A stretch of DNA of 52,710 nt from Planctomycetaceae bacterium (lineage in GTDB: Bacteria > Planctomycetota > Planctomycetia > Planctomycetales > Planctomycetaceae), in contig JANQSH010000081.1 in assembly GCA_028284145.1 (NCBI GenBank), positions 1 through 52,710 of the forward strand, given 5' to 3'. How positions within the stretch are numbered: position 1 is the stretch's first letter; every line of letters starts with the position of its first letter. The notes beneath the pieces were generated by a model, which saw only the letters and a list, made by a program, of their open reading frames with translations, searched no databases and had not been told where the DNA came from. Positions 38,282-46,985 of this stretch are shown one piece after another. Both the position numbers and the translations under genes were made by a program.

Positions 38282-39400
38282 ATGCACAACAACCTTCACC
38301 TGCTCCAAACCGATGATCTGCCTGGAGAAATCGCCATTCACTCCGATCCACTCTCCATCATGCCGTCGGCCCTTTCGCGAAAACGTGCTCTCAAAGTTGG
38401 CTCCGCAGCTCAAGTGCGAATGGACGACCCCAAGGGACCCCAGCGCTGCATCCTTTGCGACCCAACACAAAAACCCAAGGGCACTAGCACGCACCAAGTA
38501 TTGATCAGAGATCGTGTCGCATATTTTGAAAACGACTTTCCATATTTGCCGGGCGACCAGCAAGTCGTTTTTCTTTGGCACTCCGACCAAAAGGTCCGCG
38601 AATCGTGCTTACATCGTTTCGAATTGTCCGACTTCGGCAAAACCGAATTGTATTGGCTCGTTCGGGGTTGCTTCGAACTTGGCAATAAATACGAAGTCCC
38701 AGACACAACCCTGAATCTAATGCGTATGGTTGTGGGGTTTAACCTTGGCAAACTCGCTGGACAATCCATTCCACACTTCCATGCTCAATATGGCTGGGAA
38801 GTGGTCCTAGACAAACGTGCGATTACCTCAAAGAAGCTCGCTGCTTACTTCGAAGAACTCGAATCGAAAGAACTGATCATATTTCAAGATGAACGGGTCA
38901 AAGTCGTTGCCCCATGGACACCGAAAGGACAATTTGCGCTGGAATTATACTTCAACGACAAGTTTGATATTCTCGAAATGGATGACCACGACTTCAGGAT
39001 TCTTGCGTGCGTGGGGAATCGCATCATCAAGAAATACTTACACCTTGGAATCGAGAATCTCAATATCGTGTTCAACAATTCGCCTTCTAGCAAACGCACA
39101 CTGCCGCTTGTGGCCCATTTCGTGCCGCGCGTCAACATGACCGCCTTGTACGAAATCAAAGGCGTAAACGTGGTCGATACACCACCACAAAAGATCGCTG
39201 AGGAATTTCGCCGAAGCAGCAACATTGCTGGTGATGAACCGATCAATTGGCCAAATCTTGTTGCGCAGGCCGCCGAATTCTCACCCGATGACGAATTCGA
39301 AATGGAGGTTCAATCTGCGGCATTCACCGATGAAGAACCCAAACCGACTAAGACTACGCGCAAGCGAAAAGACCAAGGCGTTGAAACGGCTAAATCGTGA
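38282..39400 (+). CDS. Cassette gene 3a: HIT/GalT-like nucleotide-binding protein
   Basis: The 372-aa product resembles the HIT superfamily in its GalT-like branch: CILC (Cys56 and Cys59, possible Zn ligands), FENDFPYLPGDQQVVFLW, then LGKLAGQSIPHFHAQYGWEVV near residue 160 with the HxHxQ pattern (HFHAQ) of the GalT/ATP adenylyltransferase catalytic site, and a second similar strand set (IENLNIVFNNSP; LPLVAHFVPRV). The C-terminus is Lys/Thr-rich. A nucleotidyl transfer or hydrolysis function is likely but the substrate is unknown. The gene is large for a cassette. Confidence 0.72.
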   Translation: MHNNLHLLQTDDLPGEIAIHSDPLSIMPSALSRKRALKVGSAAQVRMDDPKGPQRCILCDPTQKPKGTSTHQVLIRDRVAYFENDFPYLPGDQQVVFLWHSDQKVRESCLHRFELSDFGKTELYWLVRGCFELGNKYEVPDTTLNLMRMVVGFNLGKLAGQSIPHFHAQYGWEVVLDKRAITSKKLAAYFEELESKELIIFQDERVKVVAPWTPKGQFALELYFNDKFDILEMDDHDFRILACVGNRIIKKYLHLGIENLNIVFNNSPSSKRTLPLVAHFVPRVNMTALYEIKGVNVVDTPPQKIAEEFRRSSNIAGDEPINWPNLVAQAAEFSPDDEFEMEVQSAAFTDEEPKPTKTTRKRKDQGVETAKS

Positions 39401-39472
39401 CGTTGCGCGAAATGCGGGATAACCTGGTCATTCAAGCACAAGGCCACACTAACACCACTGGGAGATCGCACC

Positions 39473-40201
39473 ATGAGGCATGCTATTGCGGCTTTGCTGG
39501 TCATCACATTGTTTTCGCTCTTGCCGAATTCTGCATTTGCACAAGAAAAAGTACTTGCGGAGCAGATCAAACAGCTCCAGAAGGAACTTGATCAAACGAA
39601 GAACGAGCTCAAGCTCCTTAAAGAAGCCGGCGTTAGGAAATGGTACAAGATCCAGATTTACACGAAACCGTCTGGTGCCGGAGGAACGGATGGGGATATC
39701 TTCTTCTCGTTCGCTGGATCACGTGCGCGTACATACTGGCGCTCGTGTGATAGTCCGGGTGATTCCCACGAACAGAAAGATTGGGATTTTTACTACTTCA
39801 CGAATGACGAACTCGGCGAAAACATCAGTTGGGACATTTACCTAAAGAGCGATGCACGGAATGGGATTGACAACTGGAGTTACAAACTGTGGTTGTTTGA
39901 ACTCAACGGCAAAGAGTGGACTGAAAAACTATATCTAGACCGCACAAGCTACGCGCGGGGCGGAGGCACTCGTCCTGATCACTACGCGGTGAATGGATCG
40001 TGTCACTTTGACAAAAACGGAACGAAGTCACCGACGGGCACGGGGCCATCCGGGCATGACTTATGCACGATTACCAAAGGCATGTTGTTTCAATCGCGGT
40101 TTGATGCACCTGACGCAGGACCGGAACGCGTGCAATCTGATGAGTCCGTAATTGACAAGAACCTCGACGACAGTCAAGAGAAACTAGGCCGCGCCAGATA
40201 G
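39473..40201 (+). CDS. Cassette gene 3b: exported protein with coiled coil and PLAT-like domain
   Basis: The 242-aa product has a signal peptide (MRHAIAALLVITLFSLLPNSAFA), a coiled coil (residues about 25-55, EQIKQLQKELDQTKNELKLLKEAG) and a domain with WYKIQIYTKPSGAGGTDGDIFFSFAG followed by WDFYYFTNDELGENISWDIYLKSD and NWSYKLWLFEL. The order of GTD, WDFY and W.L resembles PLAT/LH2 lipid- or protein-binding domains. It probably works in the envelope. GGAG precedes the ATG. No attC-like site separates it from the HIT-like gene, so the two may be one cassette. Confidence 0.7.
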   Translation: MRHAIAALLVITLFSLLPNSAFAQEKVLAEQIKQLQKELDQTKNELKLLKEAGVRKWYKIQIYTKPSGAGGTDGDIFFSFAGSRARTYWRSCDSPGDSHEQKDWDFYYFTNDELGENISWDIYLKSDARNGIDNWSYKLWLFELNGKEWTEKLYLDRTSYARGGGTRPDHYAVNGSCHFDKNGTKSPTGTGPSGHDLCTITKGMLFQSRFDAPDAGPERVQSDESVIDKNLDDSQEKLGRAR

Positions 40202-40222
40202 AACGCCCACAACGAACATGCG

Positions 40223-40352
40223 GTAGAACAAATCGGTGAACCGGAGTTGGCTCGCCTCTCGGTTTTTCCAGGCCGTTTGCTTCGTTTGAAGTTTTGGTTG
40301 TTCAAACGTTAATCGCATCGGGCCGCGTGCCTGGTTACGCATAGCGTTATGC
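40223..40352 (+). repeat. attC-like site 5 (degenerate)
   Basis: GTAGAACAAAT (R''-like) and ATCGGTGAACCGGAGTTGGC at the left can be paired, with mismatches, with GGCCGCGTGCCTGGTTACGC at 40320-40339 on the right. GCGTTATGC at 40345-40353 contains a GTTATGC core. It is longer and less regular than sites 3, 4 and 6. Confidence 0.5.
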
Positions 40353-40375
40353 ACCTGAAGGCGGAAACTCTGACA

Positions 40376-40852
40376 ATGACGAAATGGATACTGTTTCCTG
40401 CCATCGCACTTACGGCAACGGTTGGCTGTCAACACCAACCCGCAACTGGAGTAACGAAAGTGGATCAAGACGAAAAGATTATCCGTGAATGGTTCGAGGA
40501 CTGGATGACAGCAACAAAGGAAGGCGATCTGGAGTTGGCCAAATCGCTCATTGCGGACGATGCGATTTTTCTCGTACCCGGTGCAGGTCAAATGGACAAA
40601 CAAAGCTTTGCCGAAGCTGCCACTGCAACTGATCCAAATACAGAGTTCCAGCTTGATTGCGAGGTTCAAGAAGTTCAAATCTTCGGTGATAACGCATAGT
40701 TGCTGTCTACGATCTCGCTCGAAATGACGGACAAAAAAACGGACTCGAAGACCCTGATGAAAGGCGATGGACTCTCCATCCTGGAGAGGCATGGCAAGGG
40801 TTGGGTTGTTGTCCGGGATGCAAACACAATGATTGCTGTGCCCACTGAATAA
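40376..40852 (+). pseudogene. Cassette gene 4: SnoaL/DUF4440-type lipoprotein with in-frame stop
   Basis: The frame starts with a lipoprotein-like signal peptide (MTKWILFPAIALTATVGC) and the SnoaL/DUF4440 fold sequence EKIIREWFEDWMTATKEGDLELAKSLIADDAIFLVPG. A TAG at 40697-40699 cuts it after VQIFGDNA. The same frame then continues without a shift as LLSTISLEMTDKKTDSKTLMKGDGLSILERHGKGWVVVRDANTM to a TAA at 40850-40852, which is the normal second half of the fold. One base change (for instance TGG to TAG) is enough to explain it. The full protein would be 158 aa. The product made to the first stop is 107 aa and lacks half the cone. Confidence 0.85.
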
Positions 40853-40855
40853 ATG

Positions 40856-40944
40856 CCTAACAATGGCATGAACGCGGAGCCGCCGAACACATGTTTTCAA
40901 ATAGAGCATCAACCGTGGCAGCCCGGTAATGCCAGGAGTTACTC
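40856..40944 (+). repeat. attC-like site 6
   Basis: CCTAACA (40856-40862, a good R'' RYYYAAC-type end) is followed by GGCATGAACGCGGAGCC (40865-40881), which pairs imperfectly with GGCAGCCCGGTAATGCC (40917-40933). GTTACTC at 40938-40944 is R'-like. It lies 3 bp after the stop of the preceding gene's full frame, as attC sites usually do. Confidence 0.8.
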
Positions 40945-40998
40945 CTGGGATAACAATCCATTATCCAGCAAAGGCAATCCCGAAGGTCCAATCACAAA

Positions 40999-41478
40999 AT
41001 GGCTGATCACAACGACACTCTGGATTCACGCCCAAAAGAATCGGATTTCGATCCGTATAACGGATGTCTGGATGCTCAGTGCGCCTGGAAGAATTTTGGC
41101 GGCCTTTCCGTCACTGAAGCTTTCACCAAGTTCTGTGATCGGCCCGAAATCTACCAGGAAGATTTCATGTTCATGGGTGGCGCCGCCTTTTCATATTACT
41201 TTCCAGTAATTGAACGATATGTTCGCGAGTCACACGCACATGCCGACAATGGCTACGATGTCGAAGCGATGTGGATTCTCGCCCACTGCATAAAGCAGCA
41301 ATTTGACTATCGAAACACACAGCACGTCGAATCTCTCCGAACACGCGTTCTCGACCTGATTACCCATGTGCGTAATAATCTTTCACAGTATTGTCGAGAA
41401 ATGGCTGACCAACGGCATGTTGATTCAGCGTGGGCAGATTTGCACGCGAAACTAACCAGTGCCGAAAACGCTGGATAA
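40999..41478 (+). CDS. Cassette gene 5: hypothetical protein
   Basis: The 159-aa product is not recognised. It is soluble, mainly helical in the second half (YDVEAMWILAHCIKQQFDYRNTQHVESLRTRVLDLITHVRNNLSQY), with PYNGCLDAQCAWKNFGGLSVTEAFTKF near the start. GGAAF-x-YYFPVIERYV looks like a helix packing segment. The TAA stop lies inside the left end (GATAACA) of attC-like site 7, as usual for cassettes. Confidence 0.65.
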   Translation: MADHNDTLDSRPKESDFDPYNGCLDAQCAWKNFGGLSVTEAFTKFCDRPEIYQEDFMFMGGAAFSYYFPVIERYVRESHAHADNGYDVEAMWILAHCIKQQFDYRNTQHVESLRTRVLDLITHVRNNLSQYCREMADQRHVDSAWADLHAKLTSAENAG

Positions 41479-41520
41479 CATCACATGCACTGGAGCGGTC
41501 GCCCGGTGATGTGGGCCCCA
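41474..41520 (+). repeat. attC-like site 7 (short)
   Basis: GATAACA (R''-like) is followed by CACATGCACTGG, which pairs with CCGGTGATGTG across only a few bases. The ATGCACTGGAGCGG / CCCGGTGATG pair is the same motif as in site 3. The site has lost most of its loop. Confidence 0.65.
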
Positions 41521-41528
41521 CTATAATC

Positions 41529-41942
41529 ATGAAATCGCGACTCGTTTACATTGCCGTTATTCTACTGCTTGGCGTCGCCATCGCCGCATTCTGCGTCACG
41601 ACGATTCCGCCGCGCGATATGACGCATACCGCCATTACCGAAACGACCGTCAGAATCCACATGTATATGGCACAACAACGCGACTATCCCAAGGACTTGT
41701 CCGTCCTTCCGAAACGGGACGGCTACGCGAACCGAATTACCGATAGCTGGGGGCGTCCACTCATCTACACTATTGACGAAGAGGGAGTGATCTCGCTCAA
41801 GAGTCTCGGTCGGGACTGCAGGGCCGGCGGTGATGGGCTGGATCAAGATGTCGTTCGGCAGCACCGCACACGAAACGAAGATGGTACGCTGAACATCGAC
41901 GATGATTTCTGGATTGTCACTTCCGAGGTCAAACCTGAATAA
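41529..41942 (+). CDS. Cassette gene 6: GspG-like exported protein
   Basis: The 137-aa product has one N-terminal hydrophobic segment (LVYIAVILLLGVAIAAFCV) and then IHMYMAQQRDYPKDLSVLPKRDGYANRITDSWGRPLIYTIDEEGVISLKSLGRDCRAGGDGLDQDV, which matches the C-terminal part of type II secretion GspG pseudopilins (the D.WGRP...Y and S.G.DG.DG.DD pattern). It lacks the class III prepilin cleavage site with Glu5, so it is a GspG-like lone protein, not a working pseudopilin. The ATG at 41529 begins the hydrophobic segment. Confidence 0.75.
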   Translation: MKSRLVYIAVILLLGVAIAAFCVTTIPPRDMTHTAITETTVRIHMYMAQQRDYPKDLSVLPKRDGYANRITDSWGRPLIYTIDEEGVISLKSLGRDCRAGGDGLDQDVVRQHRTRNEDGTLNIDDDFWIVTSEVKPE

Positions 41943-41946
41943 TGTA

Positions 41947-42038
41947 TAATAAAGCGATAAACGCGGAGCCGAATTGTATCGCGCGTTCGCTGCGCTCCTC
42001 AACGCTTTCTCTCGGCTCGGTGAACAGGGGCGTTATCT
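41947..42038 (+). repeat. attC-like site 8
   Basis: TAATAAAGCGATAAACGCGG and GAGCCGA (41966-41972) on the left pair in part with TCGGCTCGGTGAACAGGGGC (42012-42031); GTTATCT at 42032-42038 is R'-like. It begins 5 bp after the stop of the GspG-like gene. Confidence 0.7.
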
Positions 42039-42057
42039 GCAAAGGGCTATCCGTGCC

Positions 42058-42474
42058 GTGGCCGTCGATAGAATCGCTCGCAGTCAACTTCGAGAATCAC
42101 TCGTCGCATACATGACCGGCGCGATTGGCACGTTCGCATTCGATGATCGCAATTCCGAGTGCGGCGAGTCTTCCGACAACAGCGTACGGCAGATTTCAGA
42201 GTGTCTCTATCACATCCACGACGACACTGAAGGCTGGAACGTGCTGCGGCGAATCGTTGCGTTTCTCGACACAGATCAATCAGGCGGCGGCGCAAATACT
42301 GACTCGCCGGTAATCGTCCCGCCTCATTTCACGTTCAAATTCAAGGGCAATGGATCAACTGTCCAGATCATTGATTACATCGCCACCAGCGATTCTCACG
42401 ATACAATGATTGTTGGCGGCTATCGCTCCTCTGGTCCGTACGACATGGGTCGTTTCCTGTTGGCCAGGCAGTAG
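42058..42474 (+). CDS. Cassette gene 7: hypothetical protein
   Basis: The 138-aa product from the GTG at 42058 is not recognised. It begins MAVDRIARSQLRESLVAYMTGAIGTFAFDDRNSEC, then RQISECLYHIHDDTEGWNVLRRIVAFLDTD, and ends with a beta-rich part (HFTFKFKGNGSTVQIIDYIATSDSHDTMIVGGY). I chose the GTG because the ATG-started longer frame (41974) runs through attC-like site 8. An ATG at 42112 is another possibility. It is the last gene of the array. Confidence 0.6.
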   Translation: MAVDRIARSQLRESLVAYMTGAIGTFAFDDRNSECGESSDNSVRQISECLYHIHDDTEGWNVLRRIVAFLDTDQSGGGANTDSPVIVPPHFTFKFKGNGSTVQIIDYIATSDSHDTMIVGGYRSSGPYDMGRFLLARQ

Positions 42475-42481
42475 CGACGGC

Positions 42482-42513
42482 TGCATAACGCATAACAGTG
42501 CACTCAACCGGCC
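42482..42513 (+). repeat. attC-like site 9 (left end only)
   Basis: GCATAACGCATAACAGTGCA and CTCAACCGG resemble the left end of the attC-like sites (R''-like CATAAC followed by a GTGCAC-type arm). The right part is missing: core sequence of the minus-strand oxidoreductase gene follows, so the array seems truncated here. Confidence 0.45.
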
Positions 42514-43502
42514 CCCAGCCGCTTTAATTCCGGTTCCATCCGTCGCATGCCTTCCTCAATGCTGACCTGTGGATCGTAACCGAAATCGCGTTGGGCTTTG
42601 GAAACATCGTAAGTGTGCGACTGACTTAATTGCGATGCGACGAAACGGGTCATCGGTGGTTCCCTGTGCAGTCGCATCACGGTGTAAAGCCCTTCCATCA
42701 CCGCACCGATTTTTCTGGCTGTTTTGGTGGAGATCGATTTTCCCACCTTCGGCAATCCCGCTGTTGTGAGAATCTCATCAACCCAATTCCAGAGGTTCAC
42801 CGGTTCCAGCTCGTTAATGAAATAGGCCTGGCCCGCAGCTGGTGAATCGGGTGTGAGGGCATCGGCTGCTTGCAGATGTGCAGCGGAGATGTTCTCAACG
42901 TACGACATCGAGATCACATTGCTGCCATCTCCCACGCGACGTAAACGTCCCGACTTCGCCCGCTGAATAACGCGGGGAATGAGATGGTTGTCGCGCGGCC
43001 CCCAGATGAGATGCGGTCTGAGAGAGACGGTTGCCAGTTGCGCATCGTTCGCCGCAAGGACCGTTTTTTCGGCCAACGCTTTGCTGTGCGGATAATGACA
43101 GAGATACGAATCGGGGTAGGGCAGAGATTCATTCGCATTTAAGTGTGGTTGGCCATCGAAGACAACGCTCGGCGAACTGGTGTAAACCAATTTTGACACG
43201 CCGTGCGTCCGGCAACCAGCCAGCACATTTTCCGTTCCGACTGTGTTGATGCCGTGGTATTTCTTCCACGACCCCCACACGCCCGGCACTGCAGCGACAT
43301 GGAAAACGGTTTCGATTCCCACGCAGGCCGTTGCGACATCGGCGGCATTCTGGATATCACCCTGCACTGTTTCGACGCCGAGCGCATCGAGTTGATCGTA
43401 CCGGCCACGACAAAAAACACGGACGTCGTCACCGCGCGCGACCAACTGCTCCACAATGTACAGTCCGAGGAAACCGCCCCCCCCGGTCACCAGCGTCTTC
43501 AT
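42504..43502 (-). CDS. NAD-dependent epimerase/dehydratase, OleD-like
   Basis: The 332-aa product is an extended short-chain dehydrogenase: NAD-binding [15 protein letters not shown] near residue 7, the diagnostic Asp near [12 protein letters not shown], the catalytic [10 protein letters not shown] (Tyr and Lys) near residue 138, and [15 protein letters not shown]. It is closest to the 3-beta-hydroxysteroid dehydrogenase type and, with the next gene, to OleD, which reduces 2-alkyl-3-keto acids in bacterial long-chain olefin synthesis. It lies 18 bp after the OleC-like gene on the same strand. oleA and oleB are not in the window, so the pathway assignment rests on the pair. Confidence 0.82.
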   Translation of the reverse strand: MKTLVTGGGGFLGLYIVEQLVARGDDVRVFCRGRYDQLDALGVETVQGDIQNAADVATACVGIETVFHVAAVPGVWGSWKKYHGINTVGTENVLAGCRTHGVSKLVYTSSPSVVFDGQPHLNANESLPYPDSYLCHYPHSKALAEKTVLAANDAQLATVSLRPHLIWGPRDNHLIPRVIQRAKSGRLRRVGDGSNVISMSYVENISAAHLQAADALTPDSPAAGQAYFINELEPVNLWNWVDEILTTAGLPKVGKSISTKTARKIGAVMEGLYTVMRLHREPPMTRFVASQLSQSHTYDVSKAQRDFGYDPQVSIEEGMRRMEPELKRLGAG

Positions 43503-43520
43503 ATCGTGCTTTCACGTTCG

Positions 43521-45206
43521 TTATTGCAACTGCGTTTCCGCCCAGGGTGCGAGTTTCTCACGAAAAATTTTGACGTTGTGGCGAATGTCGACCGGCAGCG
43601 AAGGATGAAACAATACCGTCTCGATCGATTGTGTCAGCGGGTTGGCCTGTCCCAATGCCAATAACTCGTCTCGCAGTTTCCGTTGCGCCGTTGCATCTTT
43701 CGGAAATCGTCCCGCTTCCGGTTCGACAATGATGACCGGCTGCTGATTCGGTTTCTCTCCCACCCCCACCAATGCGCTGCGGTAGATGTTGGAGTGATTA
43801 TTGAAAATCGACTCGCAGGGAATCGTGAACATGCGAGAGTTTACCGTATCGACGATGTGCGCTTTGCGTCCGCAAAACCACAATAGCCCATCGTTATCGA
43901 GATACCCGACGTCTCCCATGCGATGCCAGAAGCCATCGTCGTCGGGAATCTTTGCTGCAGCAGTCGCATCGGGCCGTGCCAGATATTCCCGAGTGACTAC
44001 CGGGCCTTTCACAACGATTTCACCAATTTCCCCCGCAGGAAGCTGTCGCGCGTCGCGAAAATGTGAGATTGGCCCTTCAGAAATTTCAATCACCCTGACC
44101 GTCATTTTCGAGAATGGACGACCGATGCACGTCCCGGCTCCTTCCCGCGTTTTCTGTATGGTGGAACTCAGCACTTCCTGCCCGGAGATCGAACAGACTG
44201 GCAGCGATTCGGTCGCACCGTAAGGCGTGTGAATATCGACCGCGGAATTCTCTTCGGCGCGAACAAAGGTTTTCGTCATCCGCTCGATGACGTGCGGTGG
44301 TACTGGCGCTCCGGCGGAAAGCACGCGACGCAGAGAAGGAAATTGGATGTTCTGTTCTTCGCAGTGCCGACCGACGCGATTCCACAACGCCGGGGAACCG
44401 AACGCCTGCGTCACACCCTGATCGCGGATCGCTTCGATAATTCGTAGCGGGTTCACCTGTGCCGGTTTGGTCGGGTCCATATCGGGGATGACGGTCGTCA
44501 CGCCCATCGCCGAATTGAACAATGCGAACAGCGGAAATCCCGGTAGATCAACCTCTCCCGGTTGGATGTCATAGAATTCGCGCAGTTGATCGACCTGTGC
44601 ATTGAACATGCCATGTTCATAGAGAACGCCTTTTGGCGGGCCGGTGCTGCCGGAGGTGAAAATGATGGCCGCGTCATCCGTCGCTTTCGTCTGCGGAAAC
44701 TCAAACGACGCCCATTTCCCGCCCAGCAATTGCTGATAGGTCGGCTTGCCGTGCACGCCCGAACCAACTGTCACATTGAAGTTCGCTTTGGGAAATTTCC
44801 GTGCGTTGACACGCCGAATCCATTGGACGATGGGAATTGCAACGAATCCTTCCGGCTCAACTTCTTCCAGGCAATTGAAGATATTCGTCTGTCCCATGCC
44901 GGGGTCAATCAATACGATAACGGCCCCCGCTTTGAACAGCGCGAACGTCAGCGCGATGAATTCCAGTGATGGGCGGACCATTAACACAAGTCGTGTACCG
45001 GGCTTCACCCCCATCTGAATCAGGCCGCGCGCCAGCCGGTCACTTTCCTGATCGAGCTGTTCAAACGTCAGATGAGAATACAGCACGCGATCAGCGGCAT
45101 CGCGGCTGTCAGGAAATATGACCGCTTTGGAAAACGGATACTTCGCGGCGCTTTCACGTAGTCGGTCGGCAATGTTGAAGTGCTGGGCAACAGATTGCTG
45201 TGACAT
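43521..45206 (-). CDS. AMP-dependent ligase, OleC-like beta-lactone synthetase
   Basis: The 561-aa product is an adenylating enzyme of the acyl-CoA synthetase superfamily: P-loop [18 protein letters not shown] near residue 190, [20 protein letters not shown] (the A5 motif), and [30 protein letters not shown] (A7-A8) with the C-terminal [17 protein letters not shown] holding the A10-like Lys. The fused features and its partner, the OleD-like gene 18 bp downstream, match OleC, which turns 2-alkyl-3-hydroxy acids into beta-lactones on the way to long-chain olefins. A general fatty-acid-CoA ligase function is the alternative. The ATG at 45206 is preferred over a GTG at 45221. Confidence 0.85.
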   Translation of the reverse strand: MSQQSVAQHFNIADRLRESAAKYPFSKAVIFPDSRDAADRVLYSHLTFEQLDQESDRLARGLIQMGVKPGTRLVLMVRPSLEFIALTFALFKAGAVIVLIDPGMGQTNIFNCLEEVEPEGFVAIPIVQWIRRVNARKFPKANFNVTVGSGVHGKPTYQQLLGGKWASFEFPQTKATDDAAIIFTSGSTGPPKGVLYEHGMFNAQVDQLREFYDIQPGEVDLPGFPLFALFNSAMGVTTVIPDMDPTKPAQVNPLRIIEAIRDQGVTQAFGSPALWNRVGRHCEEQNIQFPSLRRVLSAGAPVPPHVIERMTKTFVRAEENSAVDIHTPYGATESLPVCSISGQEVLSSTIQKTREGAGTCIGRPFSKMTVRVIEISEGPISHFRDARQLPAGEIGEIVVKGPVVTREYLARPDATAAAKIPDDDGFWHRMGDVGYLDNDGLLWFCGRKAHIVDTVNSRMFTIPCESIFNNHSNIYRSALVGVGEKPNQQPVIIVEPEAGRFPKDATAQRKLRDELLALGQANPLTQSIETVLFHPSLPVDIRHNVKIFREKLAPWAETQLQ

Positions 45207-45266
45207 TGCAGATGAGACCACGTAAGGAAGGCCATACGGTTTGAATGACGCTTCGACGAGAGAGTG

Positions 45267-46094
45267 TCAGTTCAAGTCGGCACGAATCAGGATCTCACCT
45301 TTGCCATATTCAAGGAAATCGCCGCAGTAACGATGATACTCGGCTTCCAGCAGATGTGACGGCACATCAAACCCGTGTTTCCGAAGTTCAAGCAGGTAGA
45401 ACCGGAGAAACACTGGCTGACAGGTGCAGGCGAATTTGAACGTCGGCAGCATTGCCGGTGGCTGCGCATCACTGAACAACGCAATCGTTCCCCGCCTCAT
45501 TCCCGCACCAGGTCGAATGCCGGTCTCGCCAAAGAACAGTAACGAACCAGCCAACATGTTGAACCCGGCGGCGTCACCTGTTTTTCCTTTTACGGCGATC
45601 GTTCCCCGCCGCATCGTGTGGCCGATTTCGTTTCCTGCATCGCCATCGATCAGAATTTCGCCCCCGGTCATGCCCCGTCGACCACCACGATAGACGGCCC
45701 CGACGAGATGCCCCGCATGACCTTTGATGTGAATACGACCACCATGCATTTCCGCCCCGGCCCAATCAGCGACATTGCCGTTGACGATAATTTCGCCCCC
45801 GGTCATCTCAGCACCGAGATGCATGCCCGCATCTCCTTCGACACAGATCTTTCCACGGGACAGTTTGGCACCGATCTGTTTAACCCTGGAACAATCGCCC
45901 TGCCAGATAAGTTCCTCATCATCGGCAGATCCCGACACGTCAAAAAATTCACCGAGAGGGACGTGCCGATTACCGTGGTAGATGAGGGTTCCCTTCACGT
46001 CGTCGATGGATTGTTCTCGCACTGTTTCCAGTTGGATGGCATCGACTTCCAGGGGAATCGGCGACTCGGTGGTGCGGGTTAGAACGAGGGGCAT
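45267..46094 (-). CDS. Formylmethanofuran dehydrogenase subunit C homologue
   Basis: The 275-aa product has the right-handed parallel beta-helix of the GXGXG/glutamate-synthase alpha C-terminal type seen in FmdC/FhcC: repeated GDAGMHLGAEMTGGEIIVNGN, GNVADWAGAEMHGGRIHIKGH, GHLVGAVYRGGRRGMTGGEILIDGD, GDAGNEIGHTMRRGTIAVKGK and GDAAGFNMLAGSLLFFG. In planctomycetes and methylotrophs FhcC is a structural subunit of the formyltransferase/hydrolase complex that releases formate from formyl-tetrahydromethanopterin. No other C1 gene lies in the window, so participation in that complex is inferred. It follows 60 bp after the OleC-like start in the same direction. Confidence 0.88.
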   Translation of the reverse strand: MPLVLTRTTESPIPLEVDAIQLETVREQSIDDVKGTLIYHGNRHVPLGEFFDVSGSADDEELIWQGDCSRVKQIGAKLSRGKICVEGDAGMHLGAEMTGGEIIVNGNVADWAGAEMHGGRIHIKGHAGHLVGAVYRGGRRGMTGGEILIDGDAGNEIGHTMRRGTIAVKGKTGDAAGFNMLAGSLLFFGETGIRPGAGMRRGTIALFSDAQPPAMLPTFKFACTCQPVFLRFYLLELRKHGFDVPSHLLEAEYHRYCGDFLEYGKGEILIRADLN

Positions 46095-46265
46095 AGGGGG
46101 AGTATCCAGCCGGATTTGGTAACTTCACGCAAGTAATTGTCGCGAACAATTGGATGCAAATGGGTTAGCAGTTCCGAGAATACAATCTCGAACCCATAAC
46201 CGCAACGCAGCCCAACGAGTTGGATGAGCACCCACTTTTCCCGCGTCACTACGAATTACGGAAGG

Positions 46266-46985
46266 TCAGGCAGCGGGCAACTGGCTTTCATACGCCAGGC
46301 TGTCAAGAAACCGTTTTGTCGCGGTATACTCGTTGGGCGTCATATCGCGGATATGTTTGCGCAGTTCGTTCTGCATCTCGATGGAGAGCGTGCGGACCTG
46401 CCGAGACAAGGTTGGCTCTGAGGTCGTGTGTGCCCGCAGAACAAACAACTCCTCAATTTCCTGTCGTCCCCTGGCAAACACCGGATCGAGAAGCGTGTTG
46501 GGCCAGTAAATTTTTCCCGTGGTTGGGTCGAGCTGGCTGGGGGTCAACCGGGGCGGTGCGCCCGATTCTCGATGAGCGCGCCAATAGTCAGTTGTCGCAC
46601 GCTGTTTGTCGAGATCCTTCTGAATCTCTGATTCGCCCAGACGTTTACGCTTCCAGTAGGTTTCAGTCCATTTGTGAGTATTGTCGATGTAGGCGCTTTT
46701 GGCCTGCTCGTAGTTAATCATGGCGCCAGTTGTTGTTTCCGCCGCTTCTCCCCGTGCTCGAATCACATCAGCCATCCCGTACCGCGCACCCTCCACGGGG
46801 TTGGATGTGTAATTCGTGTAGGGGTAAGGCATATACCGGGTGTTACGTGGCGGCTGGTACCAGCGACGGTAATTGTTATTGCGATTAGCCGACGTATTGG
46901 CACGTTGTGCTTCGCAGATGGAACCGGCATCGAAACCGAACACGGCAACGCCACAGCAGGCAATGAACCATCGGATTGATTTCAT
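46266..46985 (-). CDS. Secreted hypothetical protein
   Basis: The 239-aa product has a signal peptide (MKSIRWFIACCGVAVFGFDAGSICEA), an Asn/Arg/Tyr-rich low-complexity stretch (RANTSANRNNNYRRWYQPPRNTRYMPYPYTNYTSNP), and a charged helical part (MADVIRARGEAAETTTGAMINYEQAKSAYIDNTHKWTETYWKRKRL through REQEIEELFVLRAHTT-like sequence). No domain is recognised. The ATG at 46985 begins the signal peptide, with GAGG upstream; the open frame is 18 codons longer. It is divergent from the HEAT-repeat gene. I see similar secreted, Tyr/Asn-rich proteins as a general planctomycete trait, so function is unknown. Confidence 0.7.
   Translation of the reverse strand: MKSIRWFIACCGVAVFGFDAGSICEAQRANTSANRNNNYRRWYQPPRNTRYMPYPYTNYTSNPVEGARYGMADVIRARGEAAETTTGAMINYEQAKSAYIDNTHKWTETYWKRKRLGESEIQKDLDKQRATTDYWRAHRESGAPPRLTPSQLDPTTGKIYWPNTLLDPVFARGRQEIEELFVLRAHTTSEPTLSRQVRTLSIEMQNELRKHIRDMTPNEYTATKRFLDSLAYESQLPAA

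Noticed and set aside
41430..41528. Upstream extension of the GspG-like gene
   Set aside because: The extension runs through the preceding gene's end and an attC-like site; the hydrophobic segment begins at the ATG at 41529.
46150..46205. tRNA-like stretch with GGGTT...AACCC and TTCGAG-like loop
   Set aside because: No acceptor stem, D-arm or anticodon arm can be laid out; only one short palindrome is present.
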